In this document: in pieces, positions 26,631 through 34,887 of the stretch
Numbering within the stretch: position 1 is the first letter of the stretch
How the letters are laid out: each line of letters starts with the position of its first letter
From: Bradyrhizobium niftali
GTDB taxonomy: Bacteria; Pseudomonadota; Alphaproteobacteria; Rhizobiales; Xanthobacteraceae
Assembly: GCF_004571025.1 (NCBI RefSeq)
Contig: NZ_SPQT01000047.1
Location: 1 to 38,311, forward strand
Direction: 5' to 3'
DNA length: 38,311 bases
The notes under the pieces: model-generated
Told to the model about the DNA's origin: nothing
Seen by the model: only the letters and a program-made list of their open reading frames with translations
The model's database searches: none
Made by a program: the position numbers and the translations under genes

Positions 26631-27153
26631 CGCCGAGAGTCCACCACGGCTCGATGCGGTGATCCTGATGCACGCCGCTGAGGATAATCCGGGCATTTTC
26701 CGGGATGTGGTATGCAGCGCAGAGCGAAGCGCGGTCTTTGAATTTGAGCGCCCTTCCGCGGAAGCTGACAATGTCCGGCAGGCGCAGGGCGAACGTCGAG
26801 CCTGCCAGCTGCCCGACGCGGCCACTTCCATGGTACACGAGCGGCACAATATCGTCGCTGATCTGGTGCCTCACGAGCGGCGCGCGCGGTACGTTGTCGA
26901 AGTCGAAGCCGCCGATCTCGCGCAACTGATCGCGAACGCTTGGCGCGTTTCTGCAAACCCGGGTGCATTTGTCAGGATTGTTGCAGCAAAGGCCAAGGCA
27001 ATCGAAAAGGGAGTCCTTCACGCACAATCCGCCGCAGGCTACGAAGTAATGGCAGCCGTGACAGCCGAGTGAAAGCGAATATGCCGTCGGATCGTGGGTC
27101 AATGCATTGATGATGGTCTCATCGCTGCGTGTGTCGAAATGAGCCGAAATCAT
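26551..27153 (-). CDS. cysteine-rich protein, C-terminus replaced by IS701 sequence
   Basis: Starts at ATG 27153, overlapping the stop of the previous gene by ATGA. Residues about 30-70 contain a dense Cys/His cluster (GCHGCHYFVACGGLC, then CLGLCCNNPDKCTRVC) suited to an Fe-S cluster or structural zinc. The native protein probably stops being readable near WWTLGED (about 26630). The remaining ~25 residues are the antisense of the IS701 fragment, so the original C-terminus is lost. I do not recognise the family. It is the third gene of a tightly coupled operon with a small protein and a STAS-like regulator, which suggests a joint function. Confidence 0.6.
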   Translation of the reverse strand: MISAHFDTRSDETIINALTHDPTAYSLSLGCHGCHYFVACGGLCVKDSLFDCLGLCCNNPDKCTRVCRNAPSVRDQLREIGGFDFDNVPRAPLVRHQISDDIVPLVYHGSGRVGQLAGSTFALRLPDIVSFRGRALKFKDRASLCAAYHIPENARIILSGVHQDHRIEPWWTLGEDRSGAVTAAIGSTLLQPPQAMRPTQ

Positions 27154-27497
27154 TTAATTTTCACCTCAACCGTGTTCGAAAGCGGATTGACGCGGATGAT
27201 CTCGCCGACCGCAATGCCAGCGCCCGCAGAGAGGGCCTTCAGGATGTCAGACGGCGCGTTCGGTGCAGAGAATTGCACCGAGTTTCCGACACAGCCCAGA
27301 AGCTTGCCCTTGTCCGCCTGCAGGATGTGGTCGCTGCCGACAGATGGGGCCACGCCCTTTTCCATCACAGCGATGAAAGAGCGGGGCTGGTCTTCGGGGA
27401 AGCGGGTAAAGAGATCGAGCGTGGCGAGCGCAACGCACTAGCGATCAATGTACTTGTCGTGCGAGCGGCGGCGCTTTTTGAGTTCTTCGGCCCCCAT
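27150..27497 (-). pseudogene. small operon protein interrupted by an in-frame amber codon
   Basis: Translation from ATG 27497, which overlaps the stop of the upstream gene (TGATG) and has GGAGG in front, gives MGAEELKKRRRSHDKYIDR, then TAG at 27440-27438. The same frame then continues without another stop as CVALATLDLFTRFPEDQPR and onward to VEVKIK at 27150. The continuation is clearly coding-like (about 96 codons) and abuts the next gene by ATGA. Whether TAG is a mutation (TAT or TAC would restore Tyr), a sequence error or read-through is open. A shorter protein could start at an internal ATG at 27368 or 27365. The function is unknown. Confidence 0.6.
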
Positions 27498-28078
27498 CAA
27501 TTGGCCTCCGTGAACAAAGGTTGATAAAACTTCGCGCGGCCCTGCGTAAATTCAAGGATCAGGCCCGCTGCCGCCAGCGATGCAAGGCGGTTATTCCAGA
27601 CCGTAGGAGCGGTTACGCCGTCCGCTTCGCCGAACATGCGATTCAAGTCGCCGGCAGTCGTGCGGCCAAGGCTGGTGACGCGCTCAAACGTGGATGCCTG
27701 CTTCGGATCAAGCTGGCCGATGATATGCTGATTTTCCGCCGCACCTGCGGGAGAAACATCCGCCACCAACAGGTTTTCTTTTCTTGCGTCCGCGATAACC
27801 GCCAGTTCGTCCAGCACCGCCGCATTCGCATTCGCAACGACAGGGTAGTATTTGGAATTCGACGCACGCAGGAAGGTTTTGAGATTGAAGATTGCCTCGC
27901 GCAGGTAGCTGGCAGTCGCGACGGTTATGCCGGTAAAGTCGATAACGAGCGGCGTCGGAGTTGCCGGCTCCGCCTGGGTCTTTTCGAGCATGGCTTTAAA
28001 ACCGGCCCGACCGTCCGAGGCGCTGGACAGGACTTCCAGTCCGGCCAGCTCCAGCATGTTGATACTGGGGTATCTCAT
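27497..28078 (-). CDS. STAS-like (DUF4325-type) protein with C-terminal winged helix
   Basis: Start ATG 28078 has AAGGAG eight bases upstream. Residues 1-110 look like a STAS-like domain: an N-terminal strand, then PLVIDFTGITVATASYLREA, the beta-strand plus Ser/Thr turn typical of anti-sigma-factor antagonist folds. Residues about 135-193 form a winged HTH (TTAGDLNRMFGEADGVTAPT then a WNNRLASLAAAGLI helix and a wing). A DNA-binding domain plus the palindrome over its own start suggests autoregulation. It leads an operon with a small protein and a Cys-rich protein. The signal sensed is unknown. Confidence 0.65.
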   Translation of the reverse strand: MRYPSINMLELAGLEVLSSASDGRAGFKAMLEKTQAEPATPTPLVIDFTGITVATASYLREAIFNLKTFLRASNSKYYPVVANANAAVLDELAVIADARKENLLVADVSPAGAAENQHIIGQLDPKQASTFERVTSLGRTTAGDLNRMFGEADGVTAPTVWNNRLASLAAAGLILEFTQGRAKFYQPLFTEAN

Positions 28079-28110
28079 ACATCTCACTCCTTATACGTGA
28101 GATACATGAG
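28074..28110. promoter_or_regulatory. 14-bp-arm palindrome overlapping the STAS gene start
   Basis: CTCATACATCTCAC (28074-28087) and GTGAGATACATGAG (28097-28110) are inverted copies with two mismatches and a 9-nt spacer. The inner ATCTCAC/GTGAGAT is perfect. It covers the ribosome-binding site and start codon of the STAS-winged-helix gene, so binding would block its expression. The gene's own HTH is the obvious candidate repressor (inference). Confidence 0.65.
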
Positions 28111-28253
28111 CTCCAGTGGCTCAAAGTCAAGTTTTCCAGGTCATTTTCTTTCAATCTACTGATTTCGCTGGGTTATTTTATCCTCTCGAATGCGGTTAGT
28201 TTGCTTCGCGAGCCGAAATCCCGCGACTCAAGCTGACCGCGCAGTTTCATGAC

Positions 28254-28417
28254 GTGAGCGTTTTTCATGGAAATTATGTTGAGAGATTATTTTTCATGGA
28301 GTACGCTTGAATTTCGGCATTTCGCAGCGGGGTGAAGGAAATTCAGGACTTGTGATTGTTTTTCATGGACATCGGGATATTGCGTGCAATTTTCAGGACC
28401 AGTGAGTGTTTTTCATG
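28254..28417 (+). repeat. repeated copies of the fic start region
   Basis: GTGAGCGTTTTTCATGG (28254-28270), GTGATTGTTTTTCATGG (28352-28368) and GTGAGTGTTTTTCATGA (28402-28418) are near-identical, the last being the start of the fic gene. TTCAGGAC also precedes the last two at exactly 50-bp spacing. A shorter TTTTTCATGGA occurs at 28290. Each GTG opens a frame reading V-(S/I)-V-F-H. They may be decoy starts, leader ORFs or operator repeats. Confidence 0.7.
28352..28405 (+). CDS. putative 17-residue leader peptide overlapping the fic start
   Basis: GTG 28352 opens a 17-codon frame (VIVFHGHRDIACNFQDQ) whose TGA at 28403-28405 overlaps the proposed fic start GTG 28402 as GTGA. AAGGAA/CAGGA lies upstream. 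The overlap suggests translational coupling. It appears to derive from duplication of the fic 5' end. Expression is unproven. A similar 18-codon frame exists at 28254-28310. Confidence 0.35.
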   Translation: MIVFHGHRDIACNFQDQ

Positions 28418-29922
28418 ACCGGCGGCTTCCAGAGACAGCCGCCCCGGCTGGCTATGCCGCCCTGATCCACGCCTGCGAGCTGTCCGTTCCGCTCCCCCGA
28501 CTCTTGTCAGCCATCGGGTCCAGGCACCGCATCATCGAGCAGGATGGCTGGCGCATCTACACGCCACGCCACGCGCCCGAAGCTTCTCTTGAGGGGCATC
28601 TGACTTTCGCCCTCAAGTATGAGGGGCTGGACCTTGCCGTTCTGAAGCGGATCTTCCTCGACGTGAAGGAAGGGGATATCGCCGAACTCGTGCGCCAAAA
28701 GCCGACCGGCCTTTACGCGCGCCGTATCTGGTTCTTGTACGAGTGGCTGCTTGGCCGGGAGTTGCAGCTGCCGTCCGCGGATAAGGTTTCGTATGTGGAT
28801 GCTGTCGATACCGATCTTCAATTCGGCGGGACAGGACAGAACTCGACCCGGTACCGCGTTCGCAACAATCTGCCGGGTACGCCGGAATTCTGTCCGCTCG
28901 TGTTCAGGACCTCCGTGTTGAACGAATTCATTGCGCAGGACTGGAAGGAGCGCGCGCGCGCCGTCGTCAGCGAAGTCCCGAAGGATTTGCTCGCGCGGAC
29001 GGCGGCATTTCTTCTGCTGAAGGATTCGAAGTCCAGTTACGTGATCGAGGGAGAGAGGCCGCCGCAGGACCGCATTCAGCGGTGGGGTCGCGCCATCGGC
29101 GAGGCAGGCCGCGCGCCGCTCGACGCGCAGGAATTCCTGCGGCTCCAGGGCATCGTCATTGGCGACGAACGCTTCGTGAAGATGGGCTTCCGCCAGGAAG
29201 GCGGCTTTGTCGGCGAGCATGACCGCGATACGCAACGGCCCATTCCCGATCATATCAGCGCGCGGCACGAAGATATCGCCTCGCTTATGGCGGGCCTGAT
29301 CGCGTTCGATCATAGCGCGGAGAACGATCTCGATCCCGTTGTCGCCGCAGCGGTGCTGGCGTTCGGCTTTGTCTATATTCATCCATTCGAGGACGGTAAC
29401 GGACGCATCCATCGTTACCTGATGCACCATGTCCTTGCCCGCCGTGGCTTCAATCCACCGGGACTGCATTTCCCAGTCTCTTCGGCCATCCTCGACAGGA
29501 TCACAGAATACAAGAGTGTGCTCGAAAGCTATTCCAGCAGATTGCTTCCATGCGTTCAGTGGGAAGCGACTCAGAAGGGCAACGTGAAGGTCCTGAACGA
29601 TACCGCCGATTTCTACCGGTTCTTCGACGCGACGCCGCACGCGGAATTTTTGTACGAATGCGTGCGACAGACGATTGAGCAGGACCTTCCCAACGAAACT
29701 AACTTCCTCCGAAGCTTCGACGCCTTCCGGGCAGGCATCGAGAACATGATCGATATGCCCGAGCGTACGCTCAACAATCTCTTTGGTTTCCTTCGGCAGA
29801 ACGATGGGAAGCTATCGAAGCGTGCACAGGAAAACGAATTTACCCAACTGACTCGAGACGAAGTTCAGCAAATCGAGGCGCTATATGCCGAATCCTTCGG
29901 CGAAGGAGGCGGCGGTGCGTAA
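28402..29922 (+). CDS. Fic family AMP transferase, class II (self-inhibited)
   Basis: The start is placed at GTG 28402 (506 residues), since relatives begin close to the RRLPETAAPAGYAALI block; GTG 28384 is possible. The Fic catalytic motif HPFEDGNGRIHR starts at H327. The inhibitory motif (S/T)xxxE(G/N) is present as S212-Y-V-I-E216-G in the preceding helix, which places it in class II, where an internal helix blocks ATP binding. Fic enzymes transfer AMP to hydroxyl groups of target proteins. Residues 1-150 are a Fic-associated N-terminal domain and the last 100 a helical C-terminal domain. The upstream repeats and leader frame suggest unusual translational control. Confidence 0.88.
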   Translation: MSVFHDRRLPETAAPAGYAALIHACELSVPLPRLLSAIGSRHRIIEQDGWRIYTPRHAPEASLEGHLTFALKYEGLDLAVLKRIFLDVKEGDIAELVRQKPTGLYARRIWFLYEWLLGRELQLPSADKVSYVDAVDTDLQFGGTGQNSTRYRVRNNLPGTPEFCPLVFRTSVLNEFIAQDWKERARAVVSEVPKDLLARTAAFLLLKDSKSSYVIEGERPPQDRIQRWGRAIGEAGRAPLDAQEFLRLQGIVIGDERFVKMGFRQEGGFVGEHDRDTQRPIPDHISARHEDIASLMAGLIAFDHSAENDLDPVVAAAVLAFGFVYIHPFEDGNGRIHRYLMHHVLARRGFNPPGLHFPVSSAILDRITEYKSVLESYSSRLLPCVQWEATQKGNVKVLNDTADFYRFFDATPHAEFLYECVRQTIEQDLPNETNFLRSFDAFRAGIENMIDMPERTLNNLFGFLRQNDGKLSKRAQENEFTQLTRDEVQQIEALYAESFGEGGGGA

Positions 29923-29973
29923 AAGAAACTACACGGCCCTGCTCGGATTAGCTCGGCGCTGTGGATCACCCCA

Positions 29974-30516
29974 ATAACGATTGCCTGCTTGGGGTGGGGT
30001 TCTCTTATATGGAATCCAGGAGATTTGCCCGTCCGGGGCAACTGGAAGACTGACGGCCCCGCTATTCCGGTGGAATTCGCACGGCAATCCAACAAAGGGC
30101 GGATTACACTTGTAGTGACGCCAGATTCCCCTGACGTGCGCGCCTAGAAGCTGCGAACATTGACGCCGCAATACGAGAGCTTGCGCTCAGGGAAGAGGTC
30201 AAGCCACGCCATACCGATTCCAATATCGGATTTTGGACACCGGGAAGAACGTCGCCTCATCGAGAAGCTCACGAAATCGGCGTTTGGGCAAAGAAATACA
30301 ACCTCGACGGCGTCGTATGGACCGCTTTGCGCCCGAAATTCGGAACCGCGTACCGAACACCGACTGAACGCGAGGTTGTTGATTATCTTGCCGGACTTAA
30401 AGGAGGTTCGCACACGGGCGGAAGCCTATTGCCGCCTGGCCCCAACTCAAATTCGAACGCCATATCGCGCTGCTATCGAAGCGACCTTGGGGTGGAGTAC
30501 AACGGAGCAGGAATGA
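29974..30516 (+). pseudogene. broken LGWGSLIW-type conserved hypothetical gene
   Basis: The protein begins ITIACLGWGSLIWNPGDLPV and continues DGPAIPVEFARQS, GRITLVVTPDSPDVRA, a motif set I associate with a conserved bacterial hypothetical family. The expected ATG is ATA at 29974. A 1-nt loss near 30143 shifts to a frame reading EAANIDAAIRELALREEV, GFWTPGRTSPHREAHEIGVW and DGVVWTALRPKFG. A 1-nt gain near 30402 shifts again to EAYCRLAPTQIRTPYRAAIE, ending at 30516. The two indels compensate. Its stop overlaps the next gene as ATGA. The biochemical function is unknown. Confidence 0.65.
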
Positions 30517-30923
30517 CGCAAGGAATTAGCACGACACGGGACGGCGATAAGCCTGTCGAATATTCGTTTCAAGAACCGAGTGAACATAGAAATTATCGCA
30601 TATTTCCCGACGAACTGGAAGACGATGAACCAATTGCGTTTCACGGCACCGCTGAAACAAATCTCAAGTCAATCATTGATAGCGGATTTTCTTTCATCGG
30701 CGCGCTTCAATCGCTTTCGTTCGCAAGAACCAGTTCGCTCGCCCTGACATACGCCTGCGATGCCAGGACAGAGGTTTCTCCGAACGGTTGCGTACTGACA
30801 GTGCGATTTCCGTCACTGGAGAAGGTTGCCGTCGAATCGGCAGTCCTTCATGTTTACAGGCTCGATCTTCAGCCGAAGGTCATCGGATATTGTATTATAC
30901 CGGCCAGCTACGCATTCGTTTGA
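30513..30923 (+). CDS. small HGT-motif protein, possible ADP-ribosyltransferase-like fold
   Basis: ATG 30513 overlaps the previous stop by ATGA; the 136-residue product is intact. It contains IAFHGTAETNLKSIIDSGF followed by a SLSFARTSSLALTYA segment. A His-Gly-Thr then n-x-x-SI-x-x-x-GF pattern, with a later serine-rich region and an A-x-x-YA helix, is how PARP/ART-like enzymes bind NAD, so such a fold is possible. It could equally be a nuclease-like or structural protein. Pairing with the upstream gene looks like a two-gene module, perhaps toxin-antitoxin, which is inference only. Confidence 0.5.
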   Translation: MTQGISTTRDGDKPVEYSFQEPSEHRNYRIFPDELEDDEPIAFHGTAETNLKSIIDSGFSFIGALQSLSFARTSSLALTYACDARTEVSPNGCVLTVRFPSLEKVAVESAVLHVYRLDLQPKVIGYCIIPASYAFV

Positions 30924-30949
30924 ACCAACTAGACTGAATCCTTTCGGAG

Positions 30950-32800
30950 CTAGTTTCCATCTCGTGCCAGAAAATTGTCAGGTCCGGTTCCGGATATCCG
31001 CTCCCCGGATGGAGCGTATACGGCAGCGATGTCCGCAAGCGATCCAATGTTCACAAAGAAGTCGTCATTCACCAATGCAGGGTCGCCTTCAGGATCAAGA
31101 ACAAATCTCATTTCCCGCTGGTAGGCAAACGCCATGGCCTTCGACACAAGCGGTCGGAGTTTTTGACCGTTCAGGAAATAGGGATCGAAATACTGATTTG
31201 GAAACAGCTCTTTTCTCGCGCGCGGCGCGTCGCGATTCAGATGCGGCAGCGCGCGCCGGACAAATTCCATTGGATCGAAGATGACGATACACGCATCGGT
31301 ATCCGATAATTCCGCGAAAAGGCGGGGATCGAGGTCGCTGCTGAACGAGCAGAACCAATAAGGAATATCGTGAAGCGCACCATTCCGCTCCATGCTGCGG
31401 CGTGTGGCGAACTCAACATCGTCAATCGCTCCGAGCGCATTTCCGCTAGTATCTGTGATCTGGATAGCCTGGCCGGCCCTCTTGTACGCCTTGCTCAGTT
31501 CTTCGTCCGACCGGGCAGGATCGACGGGCAAGTCGCGGTAGGAAGCGGCGGGCGCAAATCTCAATCGGCCACCCAACAGATCGAGCAGCCAGGTCCTCCT
31601 GCTGATTCGTACAAGCAGCTTGCGACCTCCGGCCACCGTGCCATGGAAGCCCTCAGCCAGTGCCGGTATGCAAGGAATTCCGGGTGTGGCAACTGGAGGC
31701 AGTCCACGACTTTCAAATTCCAGAATGGTCCAATGACGCGCGCGCATCCACCACCAGGGACTTAGCCAGCCGTGATCTGCCGGAAGTCCGTCACGCGGCG
31801 TGCGCCCGTTATCAAGATAGAGAACATTTTTGTCGATCTGCGCGAGCCGGCTTTGCAGATCTGCATCTGTGAGATTGATGAGGTTGCGACCGCCGATCTT
31901 GTCGCCCTCGTGCGCAACGCCGAGATACGCATCGATCACTGCCGGATCGGCGCGGATCTCTTCAGGCGTGCCGTCGGCGATCTTCCGTCCGTAGTCGAGC
32001 ACGGCCACGCGATCTGACAGCCCCATCACGAGGCCAATGTCATGCTCGATCAGGACGATGGTGGCGCCAAGCCTGTCGCGGGCGTTGCGCACGAGCAGCG
32101 ACAATTCCTGCTTCTCGGAGAGCGTTACGCCGGCAAACGGCTCATCCAGCAGCAAGAGCTTTGGCCGCGCGACCAACGCCCGCGCAAGCTCGACCCGCTT
32201 CTGCACGCCGTAAGGCAGCGTTCCGGCAATACGGTCCTGGACATGGTCAAGATGCAGGAAGCCGATTACTTCCGTCGCGGCCGCGCGGTTCTCCGCCTCG
32301 ATCTGGCGCGCCAGCGGCGAGCCGGCGATCTGCCGCAGGAAACCGATGCGGACACAGTGCGCAAGCCCCATCAGCACATTGTCGAAGACCGACAGCCCCT
32401 TGAACAACGCGAGATTCTGAAACGTCCGCGCCACACCATGGGCGGCGAGCCTTGATGTGGGCACTTCATCGAATGTGTGCTCGCCGAACCTCACCTCGCC
32501 GCGGTCGGGCCGGTACAGCCCGCTGATAACGTTGAGCAGCGAGCTCTTGCCGGCGCCGTTTGGTCCGATGATAGCCCGGATCTCGCCTTGCGCGACCTCG
32601 AGGTCGACGTCGCGCAGCGCCGCGACGCCCCCAAAGGTCAGCGAAATATTCGCAAGTCCAAGCACCGGACGCGCGAGTCTCTGAGCCACACGCCCCGTGT
32701 GGCGCACGATTGCGTTACCGCGTTCCCTGATCAGACCGTGTCCATCTGGAGGAGCCTCCTCCAGATGAAGCACGCTTGGTCCTGTCGCAATCCCTACCAC
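30950..32800 (-). CDS. LivG-type ABC ATPase fused in frame to an unrelated C-terminal domain
   Basis: Residues about 45-298 are a complete branched-chain amino-acid-type ATPase (LivG): GPNGAGKSS Walker A, ARTFQNLALF Q-loop region, LPYGVQKRVELARAL signature, LLLLDEPFAGV Walker B and LIEHD H-loop, ending YLGVAHEGD where LivG proteins normally stop. The frame then continues for about 318 residues (LINLTDADLQSRLAQIDKNV, WLSPWWWMRARHWTILEFES, YWFCSFSSDLDPRLFAELSD), which resembles a stand-alone hypothetical protein with DUF2971-like flavour. Its expected start codon is CTC at the joint. A deletion or insertion near 31905 probably joined the two genes. Starts at GTG 32800, 24 bases after sfnG. Confidence 0.8.
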   Translation of the reverse strand: MVGIATGPSVLHLEEAPPDGHGLIRERGNAIVRHTGRVAQRLARPVLGLANISLTFGGVAALRDVDLEVAQGEIRAIIGPNGAGKSSLLNVISGLYRPDRGEVRFGEHTFDEVPTSRLAAHGVARTFQNLALFKGLSVFDNVLMGLAHCVRIGFLRQIAGSPLARQIEAENRAAATEVIGFLHLDHVQDRIAGTLPYGVQKRVELARALVARPKLLLLDEPFAGVTLSEKQELSLLVRNARDRLGATIVLIEHDIGLVMGLSDRVAVLDYGRKIADGTPEEIRADPAVIDAYLGVAHEGDKIGGRNLINLTDADLQSRLAQIDKNVLYLDNGRTPRDGLPADHGWLSPWWWMRARHWTILEFESRGLPPVATPGIPCIPALAEGFHGTVAGGRKLLVRISRRTWLLDLLGGRLRFAPAASYRDLPVDPARSDEELSKAYKRAGQAIQITDTSGNALGAIDDVEFATRRSMERNGALHDIPYWFCSFSSDLDPRLFAELSDTDACIVIFDPMEFVRRALPHLNRDAPRARKELFPNQYFDPYFLNGQKLRPLVSKAMAFAYQREMRFVLDPEGDPALVNDDFFVNIGSLADIAAVYAPSGERISGTGPDNFLARDGN

Positions 32801-32824
32801 TGGCTGCTGGCCTTTCCTTTACGC

Positions 32825-33931
32825 CTATTCGGCAGCCTGCACGTGAAGAGGCGCACGCGCCTCGAGCTCGCGGACCCGCGGGATCACATGCTTGCCGAAA
32901 TATTCGACCTCTTCCTGGAAATGCAGGAAGCCGAGCAGGATCAGGTCGGCGCCGGCACCTTTGAGCGCGATGATGCGTTCGGCGACCTGTTGTGGTGTGC
33001 CGATCAGGTTCGAGCGAAAGCCGTCGTTATACTGAACGAGATCCTGGAAGGTGGATTTGGCCCAATTGCCCTCGCGCTCGGGGCTGGCATTGCCGGCATT
33101 CTGGACTTCATGGTGGAAACCATGGACGGCCTCCGGGATCGCCTTATCGAGGATCTCCTGCAGAACGCCCTTGGCTTCCTGTTCTGTCTTCCGGACGATA
33201 CCGAACGCATTGATGCCGATCTTGGTTCGAAAGCTCTTGCTAGAAGCCTTTTCCTTGGCCCTGATGTCGTCAACCTGCGCTTTCAGGCCGTCGGGCGTAT
33301 TGCCGTTGGTGAAATACCAATCGGACACACGGGCGGCCATGTCGCGAGCTGCGCGCGAGGAGCCGCCCTGAAAGATTTCGGGAGGCGGGTCGAGCGGCTT
33401 TGGCTTCAGCGAATAGTCGTTGAAGCGATAGAAGTCGCCTTTGAGGGTGAAGGTTTCCTGCGTCCATATCCCGCGGAGCGCGGTGATGAACTCCTCCGAG
33501 CGGCGATACCGCTCATCGTGATCGAGCCAGGGTTCGCCGATGGCATGGAATTCGCCGCGGAACCAGCCCGAGACGATGTTGACGGCAACGCGCGCATTGG
33601 TGAGCTGGCTGATCGTCGCAATTTGCTTGGCAGCGAGCGCCGGATTCCATGGACCGGGAAGGAGAGCAGCGATGACCTTGAGCTTTTCGGTTGCGGCGAG
33701 CAGCGCGTGCGAGAAGCTGACGGACTCGTGCTGCTTGTCGGCGCCGTAGCCTGCCGTGAAGCGGATCTGGCTCAAGGCGTAGTCGAAGCCCGCCTTCTCG
33801 GCGATCTGCGCGAGCTTGCGATTGTAGTCGATGTCCTAGCTGGTGCGCTGCTCGATCGAAGAAATCACAAGGCCGCCGGATACATTCGGCACCCAGTAAG
33901 CGAATTTGATCGGGTTATTGTTCGCGGTCAT
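32825..33931 (-). pseudogene. sfnG: dimethylsulfone monooxygenase SfnG with an amber codon at position 32
   Basis: From ATG 33931 the protein reads IKFAYWVPNVSGGLVISSIE, QRTS, then TAG at 33838-33836 where the family has Trp. The same frame continues DIDYNRKLAQIAEKAGFDYA and through NIVSGWFRGEFHAIGEPWLD, EIFQGGSSRAARDMA and NWAKSTFQDLVQYNDGFRSN to 32825. These are hallmarks of FMNH2-dependent SfnG, which oxidises dimethylsulfone to methanesulfinate for sulfur supply. A shorter open frame from 33775 lacks the first strands of the barrel. One base change (TGG to TAG) explains the loss. It neighbours a LivG-type ATPase, as expected for a sulfur-uptake locus. Confidence 0.85.
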
Positions 33932-34887
33932 CTTGTTGATCCTTGTAGAGTTTAGTAGTGAGCGACGACTTGGGGCAGGCAACATCATGCAACCACGCCG
34001 CCCAATACGAGCGCGTGCTCACGTTGCTATTCAGGCCGCCGTTTGAGCCGTTGATTTGGAAGGGGTCGTCGACGCCCGGATCGTGGTTCGTCTACGGCGC
34101 ACCACAAGCGGGCGCACAAGAACATCGAGAAGGTCTGCGCATAGCCGAATCACTCAACTCGTCGAAGAAGTCGTCGCGCATCATGATCGTTCCTGGCAGG
34201 CATCATTGCCTGATGAGCAATCCTCTCAGAGAACTTTTGAGACCGCGAGTCCAAGACGAACTCTTTTTCGTGGAACGGAGATAATGAGTTTTCCTAGTTT
34301 CGCGGCAGACACATCGTTTGTTGCCGCACGACGACAACAGGGCGTGCGCACTCGTCAGCCGACGAATTTATCGAAGGAGGCGACTAGTCGCCTTAACCGT
34401 CAGCAAGAGACGCCTGACGGAGCAACGGATTGATACGGTCGAGTTCGCTTGCGAACGAGCGCAATGATGGGGGCGCGTGGCTGATGGATCATTTCGACTT
34501 GCCCCGGCTCTTCGGCTCTACCTGTACGCTTGGTCTCTTCGGCAGAGCCGTGCACCTGCGAACGGGACGCCCATCCTGTGGCAACAATCCTAAAGAAGTG
34601 TGGCAGTTGTGTCGGTGATGGCCGTGACTACGGCCCGCCCGTTCAGGGGCGTGATCGAAGAAGGCCTTGCGGATGAGCTTGCCATGCTTTTTGAGGCTTG
34701 GCTTGTGCCCTTCGAGCTGAACGTGCTGCGCGCTTGTGCATCAGGCCGCTGCCGCACGCATCACGAGGCGCGCATTCTTGGCGGCCTCTCCATCCTGCGC
34801 GATGCAGCGCTTGCCGTTTCTGAGGTTCTGGGGCGCAGCGCCGCATTACGGTCGAAGAGCGCCGCCTGTTGCGGGAATGCACCTCTC
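33932..34887. other. 956-bp stretch without a supportable gene; contains two adjacent palindromes
   Basis: Open frames here overlap on both strands and match nothing I recognise. Within it, AGGCGACTAGTCGCCT (34378-34393) is a perfect 16-bp palindrome. CCGTCAG (34397-34403) and CTGACGG (34414-34420) form a hairpin beginning four bases later. The pair could be a recombinase or transfer-related site or a terminator-like structure. Confidence 0.45.

Noticed and set aside
27521..28162. Plus-strand frame of 213 codons
   Set aside because: Antisense to the STAS-winged-helix gene; no ribosome-binding site.
28507..29640. Minus-strand frame of 377 codons
   Set aside because: Antisense to the fic gene, which carries the catalytic motif.
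32477..33955. Plus-strand frame of 492 codons
   Set aside because: Antisense to livG and sfnG, both recognisable on the minus strand. The GC-rich codon pattern of those genes keeps this frame open.
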